Shown here piece by piece: positions 30,080-39,350 of a DNA stretch of 64,000 nt. Location: NCBI RefSeq assembly GCF_000025325.1, contig NC_013743.1, positions 3,286,001-3,350,000 on the forward strand, read 5' to 3'. Positions within the stretch are counted from its first letter, which is position 1, and every line of letters begins with the position of its first letter. Origin of the DNA: Haloterrigena turkmenica DSM 5511 (GTDB lineage Archaea; Halobacteriota; Halobacteria; Halobacteriales; Natrialbaceae). The translations under genes were made by a program, and so were the position numbers. The notes beneath the pieces are model-generated. The model did no database searches. It was not told where the DNA came from and saw only the letters and a program-made list of their open reading frames with translations.

Positions 30080-30272
30080 AGCTCGATCTCCGCGTGCGAA
30101 CGGCCGGCCGACTCGAGGAGCGGTATGGAACTGCGGAGCCCTGCTCGAGTGCGTCCGACGCCGTTCGCTCGGTTCATGGCGGTCGCTCTCGCTCGAGCGA
30201 GGTTAATCTGTGGGTTAGTGACTGTCCGGTTCGCCGGATCGTCTCGCTCGACGATATCGGCTCCGCGGGGTG

Positions 30273-31169
30273 CTACTCGCTCGCTTCGAGAAGCCCGTCG
30301 ACGGCGGTCCCGATCGTCTCACGGCCCTCCTTGGGGACCTCGACCAGCGGCGGGCGCACGGCGTCCGAGGGGATCACGCCGCGGTACTCGAGCGCCGTCT
30401 TCGCCGCCGGCGCGAACCCGTGAGCGGCGCAGGCGCCGAACAGTTCGCTGACGGCGTCCTGGAGTCGGTCGCCGCGCTCGTCGGCAGATGCCTCGTACAG
30501 TTCGGTCAACTGCTCGGGCACGGCGTTCGAGAGCGCGTTCACGCCGCCGTCGGCGCCCATGCGCAACGCGGGGACGAGCAGGGCGTCGTACCCCTGCAGC
30601 ATCAGGAAGTCGTCGGGCGTTCGGCGCATGACCGATAGGAAGTACTCGAGGTCGCCGCTCGAGTCCTTCAGGCCGACGATATTCTCGTGGGCGGCGACGG
30701 CCGCGACGGTCTCCGGTTCCAGTCGCTGGCCGGTACAGGCCGGGATGTTGTACAGCAGGAGCGGCAGCGGGGACCGGTCGGCGATCCGTTCGAGGAACCG
30801 CTGGTTGCCGTCGGGCGCGTTCGCCGTGTGGAAGTACGGCGGCGTGACGACCGCCGCGTCGGCGCCGATCGCGGCCGCGTCCTCGGCGTAGTCGACCGCC
30901 TCGGCGACGCTCGTGGCCGCGGCGCCCGCGAGGACCGGCACCTCGCCGTCGACCGCGTCGACCGTAATCTCGTGGACGCGGTCCCGTTCCTCCGGTGCGA
31001 GGCTGGCGAACTCGCCCGTGGTGCCGCAGGGGAAGACGGCGTCGATGTCGTTCTCGAGGAGGTGCTCGAGGAGGTCGCGGAGCACGGGTTCGTCGATATC
31101 GCTCGAGTCGGGATCGAAGGGGGTGACGAGCGGAGTGGTGATTCCACGGAGTGCCTGCTGAAGTTCCAT
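30273..31169 (-). CDS. DapA/KDG aldolase family class I aldolase
   Basis: The 298-residue TIM-barrel protein shows GTTGEFASL (phosphate/carboxylate loop), the conserved Tyr in LYNIPACTG and the Schiff-base Lys in IVGLKDSSGD. Members include dihydrodipicolinate synthase and KD(P)G aldolase. No lysine-pathway genes are nearby while a KDG kinase, an SDR and another sugar kinase are, which favours a keto-deoxy sugar acid aldolase. The start at 31169 fits the family (MELQQALRGITTPLVTPF), with a weak TATA-like TTTTTGCA about 27 bases upstream. Confidence 0.82.
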   Translation of the reverse strand: MELQQALRGITTPLVTPFDPDSSDIDEPVLRDLLEHLLENDIDAVFPCGTTGEFASLAPEERDRVHEITVDAVDGEVPVLAGAAATSVAEAVDYAEDAAAIGADAAVVTPPYFHTANAPDGNQRFLERIADRSPLPLLLYNIPACTGQRLEPETVAAVAAHENIVGLKDSSGDLEYFLSVMRRTPDDFLMLQGYDALLVPALRMGADGGVNALSNAVPEQLTELYEASADERGDRLQDAVSELFGACAAHGFAPAAKTALEYRGVIPSDAVRPPLVEVPKEGRETIGTAVDGLLEASE

Positions 31170-31323
31170 ACGTGGATGTTTCTCGGTGGGTGCAAAAACG
31201 TACTCGCTCTCTCGATTTCGATTAGGGAGCACTCGAGTCGGCCGTGATCGCTCGCTTGAGTACAGTTTCGGCGGGTTTTCGATCGTCGCCGACCGTTACG
31301 GACATCGTGCAGATCCTGCTCGC

Positions 31324-31463
31324 GTGGCAACGGGAATTGCCACCTCCTCCCCGACCGATTGCTGCTCACGGGCGCTGCGGGACGGCTCTGCCGTCCCGAC
31401 AATCGCGGCGCGTTGCGCCGCGCTCTGCCCGTTCGCTCGGTCCGCGGAACCGTTGGTTCCGCG
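31324..31463. repeat. Run of four perfect stem-loops between the SDR gene and the aldolase gene
   Basis: Four perfect inverted repeats occur in 140 bases: 31324-31343 (arm GTGGCAA, loop 6), 31378-31398 (arm CGGGACGGC, loop TCT), 31404-31422 (arm CGCGGCGC, loop GTT) and 31443-31463 (arm CGCGGAACC, loop GTT). The last one touches the SDR stop codon. They may act as a transcript end for the SDR gene or as processing sites. The remaining part of this 294-base gap holds only the weak aldolase promoter. Confidence 0.6.
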
Positions 31464-32275
31464 CTACTCGAGCCCCAGATCCTGCGACATCGAGTTCCCG
31501 GCCCGCGGGACCCCCTTCGCGGTCACGGTCTCGCCGTTCATGAACGAGGCCGCGGGACTGGCGAGGAACTGCACGACGTCGGCGATCTCCTCGGGGTGAC
31601 CGATGCGGCGCTCGGCTTTCTCTCGAGGCGGCATGTCCTCGCTGTCGATGCCCAACGTCTCGGCGACGCCCGGCGTTTGAACGAGTCCCGGCGCGACGCA
31701 GTTGACGCGGATGTCGTGTTCGGCCCACTCGACGGCCAGCGTCTCGGTCAGCCGGATGATCGCCGCCTTCGAGGCGCCGTAGTGGCTCTCGCCGGGCGCG
31801 GCGTGCTGGCCGTTGACCGACGAGAGGTTGATGATGACGCCACCGTCGCCTTCGCGCATGACCTCGCCGGCCAGTTGCGTGCAGTGGACGGTACTATTGA
31901 GGTTGAGGTCGATGATCGTCTGCCAGCCGTTCTCGGAAATCTCCTCGAGGGGGCGACGAACTCCCCGCCGGCGTTGTTCACGAGGATGTCGACGTCGCCG
32001 AACTCGTCGACGGTTTCGTCGACCAGATTCTGCACCCGCTCGCGCTCGCGGACGTTGCACTCGACGGCCAGCGCCTCGCCGTCAGCCTCGCTCTCGTTGA
32101 TCTCCTCCGCGACCGGTCCCACGCGGTCCATCGACCGCGAGCAGATCGCGACGTTCGCGCCGCCGGCCGCGAGCGTCTTCGCGATCGATTCCCCGATACC
32201 CTGACTCGCGCCGGTGACGATCGCGGTCTTCCCCGCGACGCCGAACTCCGGTTCGTGCATCGTGTTAACTCGCAT
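31464..32275 (-). pseudogene. SDR-family oxidoreductase interrupted by a one-base frameshift
   Basis: Two frames together make one complete short-chain dehydrogenase. The first (from 32275) has TGASQGIG and ILVNNAGGEF; it shifts at the G run 31949-31953 (a C run on the coding strand), where one more C would restore APLEEIS. The second frame continues with INLSSVNG, the catalytic YGASK and a normal end at 31464. All active-site residues are therefore encoded, but not in one frame. Homopolymer sequencing error, recent mutation or programmed shifting cannot be told apart here. The substrate is unknown, perhaps a sugar or sugar acid given the neighbours. An alternative start is at 32260. Confidence 0.8.
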
Positions 32276-32460
32276 CCCACCGAGACATAGCAGTACCGAT
32301 CTCTCGCTTTCAAGGGTCCAGCCTCGACCATCCGTCGCCCGATCTGCGTCGCTCGTCTCCGTCGACCGAGGAACGACTCTCGAGGCTCGAGCGCCCCTCA
32401 GTGCGACTTAGTGGCACACGCCGGCGGCGGTCTTTTCGGCGCCGCTCGCATCGAATCTGT

Positions 32461-33297
32461 ATGGACGCGCGACGGAGCTACGCCGTCGCCCGGGAGGTCG
32501 TCGCGGTCATCGACGAGCACAACGTGACGTTCATGGCGGGCAGCATCGCCCACGCCGCCTTTCTCTCCCTATTGCCCCTCCTACTCCTGCTGTTTCTCGT
32601 CGCTGGCGCGGTCGGCAACGAGTACCTGACCGAACAGCTCGTCGCGATGGCTCGCGACCACCTGAGTCCCGCCGGCCAGGGGCTGGTCTACGAGGCGCTG
32701 ACTCACGCCTCCGAGCGCGGCGGCGCGTCGCTGATCGGACTCGTCTCGCTGCTGTGGGGGATGTTGCGGATCTTTCGCGGCGTCACGACGGCCTTCGACG
32801 AACTCTACGCGGACGGCGAGAACTCGTTCCCGGAGAAGGTCGTCAACGGCGCCGTCGTCTTCGCGGTCATCCTGATCGCCACCGTCGGCGCCGGCTTCGG
32901 GGCGACGACGCTGGCCTCGGTCGACCACCCCGTCGTTCAGGCGGCGACGCCGATCGGCCTGTTCGTGGCTCTCTCAATCGCGTTCTTTCCGATGTACTAC
33001 GTCTTCCCGGACCCGGACGTCTCCGTTCGAGAGGCCCTTCCGGGAACGCTCATCGCCGCCGGTGGCTGGGTCGTCCTCGAGACGGTCTTCGGGATCTACG
33101 TGGGGCTGGTGAACACCGTCGGGACGTTCGAGACGTTCGGCGCGGTCATCCTACTGTTGATCTGGCTCTACGGCAACGCGCTGATCCTGCTGGTCGGCGC
33201 GGCGGTCAACGTCGTGATCGGCGGCCACCGCGCGATCGACCGCGAGGACGATCGCGATTCCGAGGACGGGAACGCTCAGGAACCGGTCGGTGCGTGA
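32461..33297 (+). CDS. YihY/BrkB family membrane protein (second copy)
   Basis: 278 residues with about six membrane segments and the same landmarks as the copy at 7103-7879: VTFMAGSIAHAAFLSLLPLL, FRGVTTAFDELYAD, FPMYYVFPDPDVSVREALPG. The two are clear paralogues. The start at 32461 is followed by a short helix typical of the family. It is divergent from the SDR gene and converges with the PfkB gene. Function unknown. Confidence 0.87.
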   Translation: MDARRSYAVAREVVAVIDEHNVTFMAGSIAHAAFLSLLPLLLLLFLVAGAVGNEYLTEQLVAMARDHLSPAGQGLVYEALTHASERGGASLIGLVSLLWGMLRIFRGVTTAFDELYADGENSFPEKVVNGAVVFAVILIATVGAGFGATTLASVDHPVVQAATPIGLFVALSIAFFPMYYVFPDPDVSVREALPGTLIAAGGWVVLETVFGIYVGLVNTVGTFETFGAVILLLIWLYGNALILLVGAAVNVVIGGHRAIDREDDRDSEDGNAQEPVGA

Positions 33298-33349
33298 GAC
33301 CTCGTCGCCCCGGTCGGTGCTCGAGATCGACGCGACCGTCGAGATCGGC

Positions 33350-34384
33350 TCAGCCGCCCAGAAACGCACGGAAATCGTCTCGAGTACCGGTCTCGCCCGT
33401 CGCGACGTAGTAGGACGCCGCGCAGTTCCCGAGCGCGAGCGCCGTCTCCCAGTCCCAGCCGCGTGCGCGGGCGACGGCGAGGCCCGCGCCGAACCGGTCG
33501 CCGGCGCCCGTCCGCCGTTCGAGGTCCTCGAGGGCGACGTTCTCGACGACCGTCGTCTCCGCCCGCGTCGCGACCGCCGCGTGCTCGGTCTCGTGGAGAA
33601 CGGCGGCCGTGATCCCCGCCATCTCCCGAACACTCTCGAGGCGCTCGAGGTCGGCGTTCGTCCCGGACGCGTCCGATTCGGCGTCGATCGCGTCCGCCGT
33701 GTCCTCGAGTTCGGCCCGATTCACGCTGTAGACGATGTCGGTCGTCTCCTCGAGTTCGCCGAGCGCCTCGAGGAGGTCGAGCAGAGCCCCGTCGGACCGC
33801 GTATTCACGGGCCCGGGATCGAGAACGAACGTCGGTGCCTCGAGCGAGCCCTCGGCGAGCGTCTCGAGCGCGTCGGTCAGCCCCTCGACGGACGCCCAGT
33901 TGCCACAGCAGACGGCGTCGGCCGCCAGTGCCTCGCCGGCGTCGCCGCTCGGCGCCGCGGCCTCGAGGTCGGCCAGCGACCAGTTCGCGACGGCCGAGGA
34001 CCGCTCGGAGAGCAGGAGGTCGTCGTCATCGAAGGAGAAGACCGAGATCCGCGACGGCTCGCCCATCGACACCGTCTCGAACGGCAGGTCGTCGAAGATC
34101 GGATCCTCGAGGTGGCCGTAGAGCGTCGGTTCGTCGCCCAGTGCGTGGGCCTGTCGGGCCATGTTCACCGCCTGCCCGCCCGGCTCCCGGGCGTCGCGCT
34201 CGATCGGAACCGAGTCGCTGTCGCCGCGAGCGATCCGATTCCCGAACGTCTCGCGGTCCGCAATCCGATCGCCCGCCGCGTCGAACGGGGTGTAATAGGT
34301 ATCGACGCTGCCGTCCGGAAACACCGCGATCCGCCGCTCGCGATCGTCACTCGCGAGTCGATCGACGAGCGCGTCGTAGCTCAT
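33350..34384 (-). CDS. PfkB-family carbohydrate kinase, divergent
   Basis: The 344-residue protein keeps the PfkB signature 1 region (EPGGQAVNMARQAHALG) and the catalytic loop RRTGAGDRFGAGLA (GAGD, base Asp). It differs from kdgK in having acidic insertions and little similarity in the sugar-binding part, so its substrate is probably different. It is followed upstream by the histidine kinase gene on the same strand, separated by about 70 bases. The start at 34384 is chosen because the conserved part begins there. Confidence 0.8.
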   Translation of the reverse strand: MSYDALVDRLASDDRERRIAVFPDGSVDTYYTPFDAAGDRIADRETFGNRIARGDSDSVPIERDAREPGGQAVNMARQAHALGDEPTLYGHLEDPIFDDLPFETVSMGEPSRISVFSFDDDDLLLSERSSAVANWSLADLEAAAPSGDAGEALAADAVCCGNWASVEGLTDALETLAEGSLEAPTFVLDPGPVNTRSDGALLDLLEALGELEETTDIVYSVNRAELEDTADAIDAESDASGTNADLERLESVREMAGITAAVLHETEHAAVATRAETTVVENVALEDLERRTGAGDRFGAGLAVARARGWDWETALALGNCAASYYVATGETGTRDDFRAFLGG

Positions 34385-34457
34385 ATCGGATCCGCAACGC
34401 CCGCCGGCAAAAACCACTGCGCTGCGCTACGGTCGCTGCCAGCGTCCGTTCCCGTCG

Positions 34458-36422
34458 TCACTCGTCCGCGCGCGGGAGTTCGATCCGAATCGTCGTTCCG
34501 TCCGGGCCCGTTTCCTCGATGTCGATCGTCCCGCGGGAGAGGGAGACGATCCAGTGAACGAGCCAGAGCCCCATCCCGAGGCCGTGATAGAGGGGTTCGA
34601 CCGTCCCGTCGCCGGTGATGATCCGCCGCTCCTCCTCGGGAAGGCCGGGACCGTCATCGACGATCCGGAGGTGGACCGTTTCGGGTCGCCGCTCGACGCG
34701 GAGTTCGACGGACGGCGACGCCCGATCGCCGTGGACGACGCCGTTTACGAGGAGCTCGTGAATCGCCGTCTCGAGCGTTGGAATCCCGACGACGGTCGCG
34801 TTCGGATCGCCCGCGAGCGTAACGTCGGCGTGGGGGTAGTCCATGCGGACGCTCCGACACGGTCGGCGACAGAGCGGCTCGAGTGCGATCGGCTCCGGCG
34901 TCGGTCGCTCGCTCAACAGGCGGACGATCGAGCGGTGTTTATCGGTCAAGCCGAGCAGTTGGTCGGCCTCCTCGACGATCGTCTCCGCGGCGGCTTCGGT
35001 GTCGCCGCCGGACCGCTCGGCGAGCTGTTCGGCGGTCCCCCGGATGATGCTCATCTGGTTGGCGAGGTTGTGTCGCAGGACGCGGTGGAGCACGCGGAGC
35101 TGTCGCGTCGCTTCCTTGCGCTCGGTGACGTCCTGCTGGAACCCGACGTAGTTCGTCACGTCCCCGTTCTCGTCCGCCACCGGTGCGACGGTGACCCGGT
35201 TCCAGAACTCACTCCCGTCCTTCCGGTAGTTGCGGAGTTCGACGGTGTTCGATCGTTCCGCGTCGATCGCCGCGCGCAGGTCATCGACTGGCTCAGTCGC
35301 GGTTCGCTCGCCCTGGAGGAACCGACAGTTTCGACCGAGGATTTCCTCGCGGGCGTATCCGGTGAGCCGTTCGAACTGATCGTTGGCGTAGACGAGCGGA
35401 TTGTCCGGCCGCGTGGCGTCGCTGAGCGTGATTCCGATCGGCGCTTCGTCTATCGTCCGGTTCTTCAACTCGAGTTCGTCCTGTCGCTCCCGTCGCTCCG
35501 TGATGTCGCGGACGAGCCAGAGGCGACCGTACTGCGTTCCCGCGTCGCTGCGAACCGGCGTCGAGTAGAGCTCGAACACCCGGCCGTCGTCGAGCGCGAG
35601 CTCGTCGTGGCTCGTTTCCGCGGGGTTCTCGGTGAGGTGTTCGACCCGGCGGATGAACGCCGCCGGGTCCGTGACCCGGTCGCGAATGCGGTCGAGGACG
35701 GCGTCGCCGCGGGGCGGCTCGAGCCCGTCAGCCGAGAGGTTCCACAGATCGCGAAACCGGGTGTTCCAGGTGTGGAGCTCGCCGCCGTCGCCGACGACGA
35801 GGACCCCGTCGGGCATCGCCTCCTGCTGGGCCTCGAGGAGCGATCGGCGGAACTCGAGCTCCCGTCGCTGCTCGGCGCTGCGGTGGTTGCGCAGGGCCCG
35901 ATGGACGACGTCGGCGACGTCACCGGCGAACTGGATCTCGGTCTCGGTCCACTCGCGCGTCCGGCCGACCTGTTCGTGACAGACGACGCCGATCACGTCG
36001 CCTTCCGAACGGAGCGTCGCGTCGAGCAGCGATTCGACCCCCGTCGGCTCGAGATAGTCGGCCGTCAGTTCCCGCGTTCGCGGATCCGTACGGGCGTCGC
36101 CGGCGCTGATCGATCGGTGCGTCCGTAACGCCTCGAAGTACGCGGGATAGTCGGCCGAGACCAGTTCCGTGCCGCCGGTGTGGTCGTCCGTGCGGTCGTC
36201 GTAGCGGTCGACACAGCGGAGGCGGTCGCCGCCGTCGTCAAACAGCCAGACGCTGACGCGAGTCGCACCGACGATTTCGGCGGCGGTCTCCGTGACCGAA
36301 CGGAGGGCTGCGTCGAAGGCGCCCTCGACGACGTCGTCGTCGGTCATGAGATCGAGGACCGCCTCGTGATAGCGTTGGCAGTGCCGCCGTCGCCGCTCGT
36401 CGGACTCGTCCTCGGCGGTCAT
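34458..36422 (-). CDS. LOV-domain sensor histidine kinase (GAF-PAS-LOV-HK), probable blue-light receptor
   Basis: 654 residues: a GAF domain (about 20-180), a PAS domain (about 190-310), a second PAS of LOV type (about 320-435) and a histidine kinase core (His451 in VLRHNLANQ; ATPase with NGVVHGD, DDGPGLP and GLGMGLWLV). The LOV domain has the flavin-adduct motif GRNCRFLQG with Cys366, the NYRKDG...FWN pair of asparagines (398, 408) and Gln430 in GFQQDVTER. These are the residues needed for FMN binding and photochemistry. No membrane segment is visible, so it is cytoplasmic. No response regulator is adjacent, as is common in haloarchaea. Confidence 0.9.
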   Translation of the reverse strand: MTAEDESDERRRRHCQRYHEAVLDLMTDDDVVEGAFDAALRSVTETAAEIVGATRVSVWLFDDGGDRLRCVDRYDDRTDDHTGGTELVSADYPAYFEALRTHRSISAGDARTDPRTRELTADYLEPTGVESLLDATLRSEGDVIGVVCHEQVGRTREWTETEIQFAGDVADVVHRALRNHRSAEQRRELEFRRSLLEAQQEAMPDGVLVVGDGGELHTWNTRFRDLWNLSADGLEPPRGDAVLDRIRDRVTDPAAFIRRVEHLTENPAETSHDELALDDGRVFELYSTPVRSDAGTQYGRLWLVRDITERRERQDELELKNRTIDEAPIGITLSDATRPDNPLVYANDQFERLTGYAREEILGRNCRFLQGERTATEPVDDLRAAIDAERSNTVELRNYRKDGSEFWNRVTVAPVADENGDVTNYVGFQQDVTERKEATRQLRVLHRVLRHNLANQMSIIRGTAEQLAERSGGDTEAAAETIVEEADQLLGLTDKHRSIVRLLSERPTPEPIALEPLCRRPCRSVRMDYPHADVTLAGDPNATVVGIPTLETAIHELLVNGVVHGDRASPSVELRVERRPETVHLRIVDDGPGLPEEERRIITGDGTVEPLYHGLGMGLWLVHWIVSLSRGTIDIEETGPDGTTIRIELPRADE

Positions 36423-36497
36423 CGGAATACGTCCCGTTTCGTGACGGGTCGAATGAAGTTTTGGGCCCGTCCGATTCGATCCCGGCTCACGAGGGGA

Positions 36498-39185
36498 TCA
36501 GCGGTCCGTCTCCTCGAGGCGCTCCTGGAGCTTCTGGACCTCCGAGACCAGTTCGATCGGCGGCGTCGTGTTCACGTCGATCTCCGCGAACTCCTCGAGG
36601 ACGGCCTTCGCCTCAGGATCGATCGTCTCGCCGGCGGCCGAGTCGTTCGCCTCGGCCGATTCGCCGCCGTCGGAGGGGCGCTCCCCTCCGTCGGCGTTCG
36701 CCGGCCCGCGGAACTCGCCGTCGCCGAGGTCGAAGACGGTCTGGACGGGCTCGCTCGAGGAACCCCCCTTCGCTTCGATCGCCTTCTCCTCGCGCAGGCG
36801 CTCGAGGACGTCCCGCGAGCGGTCGACGACGGGGTCGGGCACGCCGGCGAGGTCGGCGACGTGGATCCCGTAGGAGCGATCCGTCGGGCCGTCCCGGACC
36901 GTCCGGAGGAAGGTCACGTCGCCGTCCCGCTCGTCGGCGGCGACGTGGACGTTGGCGACGCGAGGCAGCTTCTCGGCGAGGCCAGTCAACTCGTGGTAGT
37001 GGGTGGCGAAGAGCGTCTTCGCCTGCACCTCGTTGTGCAGATACTCCGTCGCGGCCCACGCGATGGAGATGCCGTCGTAAGTCGCCGTGCCGCGGCCAAC
37101 CTCGTCGAGGATCACCAGCGAGTCCTCGGTCGCAGTGTGGAGGATGTTCGAGAGTTCGCTCATCTCGACCATGAACGTCGACCGCCCCTGCGCGAGTTCG
37201 TCCAGCGCGCCGACGCGGGTGAAGATGCCGTCGACGAGTCCGATTTCGGCCGACTCGGCGGGGACGAAGCTACCGATCTGAGCCAGCAAGACGATCCCGG
37301 CGACCTGTCGCATGTACGTCGACTTGCCGGACATGTTGGGACCGGTGACGACGAGGAAGCCGCGGTCTTCATCCAGACGCACGTCGTTGGGAACGAACTC
37401 AGTTGTCTGCTCGACGACCGGGTGCCGTCCCTGCTCGACGTCGAGGCGGTCGCCCCGATGTAACTCGGGCTGGACCCACCGATTCTCGGCCGCGTGGGTC
37501 GCCAGACTCGCCAATGCGTCGACGGTCGCCAGCGCCCGCCCGACGTTCTGGAGCAGTTCCGCCCGCGCGGCGACCTCCTCGCGCAGTTCCTCGAACAGTT
37601 CGTACTCGAGGTTACCCCGTTGCTCCTCGAGTCGGAGGATCTCCCGTTCCTTCTCCTCTAATTCGTCGGTCGTAAAGCGCTTGGAGTTCTTGAGCGTCTT
37701 GATCTCCTCGTAGTGATCGGGGACGCCGTCGGCGGCCGACTTGCCGACCTGAATGTAGTAGCCGTCGGTCTTGTTCCGGTCGACGGTCACGTGGCTCAGA
37801 CCGTACTGTTTTTTCTCCCGGTCGGCGAGCGTATCGAGCCACCGCTTGACCTCCTCGTGGCGGTCGATCACCTCGTCCAACTCGTCGTCGTAGCCCTTCC
37901 GGAAGAGTCCCCCCTGCGTCACCGTCGACGGCGGCTCGTCAGCGATAGCTTCCTCGAGGGCTTCCCGCAGTTCGCTCGCGGCTTCGCGGTCGGGCCGGTC
38001 GACGATCTCCGACAGCGGCGACGCCGCGAGATCGGGATTCGACGCGATGGTTTCCGCGAGCGCGGGCAGAACTGCGAGCGTCTGTCGCACCGAGAGCAGG
38101 TCTCGTGCGTCGGCGCTACCGTGACTTGCCTTCGAGGCCAGCCGCGCCAAGTCGTAGGCGTCGCCGAGCCGGTCCTGTAACTCGTCGCGGGCCAGCGCCG
38201 CCGACGCCAGCGCGGCGACGCTCTCCTGGCGGCGCTCGAGCGTCTCGAGCGACCGTCGCGGCCGCTGGAGCCACTCCTTCAACAGGCGACCGCCCGCGCT
38301 GGTCTCGGTGTGGTCGATCGTCGCGAACAGGGACCCCTCGCGTTCGCCCTGCATCGTTTCGGTCAGCTCGAGGTTACGCTGGGTGGTCGCGTCCAGCGTG
38401 ACGTGGTCGTCGCCGTGGTGGGCCTGAATCCGGGTCATCGAGGCGAGCACGCCGGTGCCGGTCTCCGCGACGTAGTCGAGCACCGCGCCGGCGGCCGCGA
38501 GGGTCGAGTCGCCGACGGCGAGCCGGTCGACCGTCTCCTCGCCGAACTGCTCCCGGACGGTGTGGGCGGCTCGTTTGGGCGCGAACGCCTCGGTCTCGTG
38601 GAGCGTCAGCGCGGCGTCGATGCGCTCTCGCACGAGGCCGAGCAGGTCGTCGTCGGTTCGCACGTCGGGGCCCGGCAGCACCTCGACGGGATCGAACCGG
38701 TATAGCTCCGTCAGCGCGTCGTCGGCGTCTTCCGCGTCGGCCACGAGGAAGCGGCCGGTCGTCACGTCCGCGAAAGCGAGGTCGTAGCCGCCGTCGCTTG
38801 CGGACTCGGTGCCGTCGACCACCGCCGCCAGATACTGCGCGTCGGCGTCGGTCGTCTCGAGCAGCGTCCCGGGGGTCACGACGCGGACGATCTCGCGGGC
38901 GTGGCCGGAATCGGTCTCGTACTGGTCGGCGACGGCGACGCGGTAGCCGCGCTCGACTAAGGCCTTCAGATAGGGCGTCAGATCGTCGATCGGCACGCCG
39001 GCCATCGGATACGACGAGCCGTGCGAGGACTTCTGGGAGACCTTGAGATCGAGTTCGTCGCTGACGGTCTCGGCGTCCTCGCCGAAGAACTCGTAGAAGT
39101 CGCCACACTGCATCGCCAGCAGATCGGCGTCGGTGTCCTCCTTGAGCGAGAAGAACTCCCCGACGATACCCGTCGCCTCTGTCAT
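36498..39185 (-). CDS. mutS: DNA mismatch repair protein MutS
   Basis: 895 residues. The mismatch-reading motif GDFYEFF is near the N-terminus, then connector, lever and clamp domains. The ATPase has Walker A GPNMSGKSTYMRQ (about residue 615), the STFMVEMSE segment, DEVGRGTATYDG and TLFATHYHEL. Domain order and length match MutS1, active in mismatch repair with MutL. An acidic low-complexity stretch lies before the C-terminal helix. The start at 39185 begins at the conserved MTEATGIVGEFFSLK; the upstream extension is not family-like. Confidence 0.96.
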   Translation of the reverse strand: MTEATGIVGEFFSLKEDTDADLLAMQCGDFYEFFGEDAETVSDELDLKVSQKSSHGSSYPMAGVPIDDLTPYLKALVERGYRVAVADQYETDSGHAREIVRVVTPGTLLETTDADAQYLAAVVDGTESASDGGYDLAFADVTTGRFLVADAEDADDALTELYRFDPVEVLPGPDVRTDDDLLGLVRERIDAALTLHETEAFAPKRAAHTVREQFGEETVDRLAVGDSTLAAAGAVLDYVAETGTGVLASMTRIQAHHGDDHVTLDATTQRNLELTETMQGEREGSLFATIDHTETSAGGRLLKEWLQRPRRSLETLERRQESVAALASAALARDELQDRLGDAYDLARLASKASHGSADARDLLSVRQTLAVLPALAETIASNPDLAASPLSEIVDRPDREAASELREALEEAIADEPPSTVTQGGLFRKGYDDELDEVIDRHEEVKRWLDTLADREKKQYGLSHVTVDRNKTDGYYIQVGKSAADGVPDHYEEIKTLKNSKRFTTDELEEKEREILRLEEQRGNLEYELFEELREEVAARAELLQNVGRALATVDALASLATHAAENRWVQPELHRGDRLDVEQGRHPVVEQTTEFVPNDVRLDEDRGFLVVTGPNMSGKSTYMRQVAGIVLLAQIGSFVPAESAEIGLVDGIFTRVGALDELAQGRSTFMVEMSELSNILHTATEDSLVILDEVGRGTATYDGISIAWAATEYLHNEVQAKTLFATHYHELTGLAEKLPRVANVHVAADERDGDVTFLRTVRDGPTDRSYGIHVADLAGVPDPVVDRSRDVLERLREEKAIEAKGGSSSEPVQTVFDLGDGEFRGPANADGGERPSDGGESAEANDSAAGETIDPEAKAVLEEFAEIDVNTTPPIELVSEVQKLQERLEETDR

Positions 39186-39350
39186 AGGCGGTGACTGTCC
39201 CTCCACCGCAAAAACCCTGCGGGATCCGCGGCGGACGTGATCGGTCGGCGACGGATCGACGGTTCGAGACGCGGCCGACGAGACGGTTCCGGTCATCGAC
39301 ACGGGAGGGCTATATGGCGCCCACCGTGGTAGGAAGACGGACCACCAGTT

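Noticed and set aside
34554-36128. Long plus-strand frame opposite the histidine kinase
   Set aside because: The minus strand has unmistakable GAF, LOV and kinase motifs.
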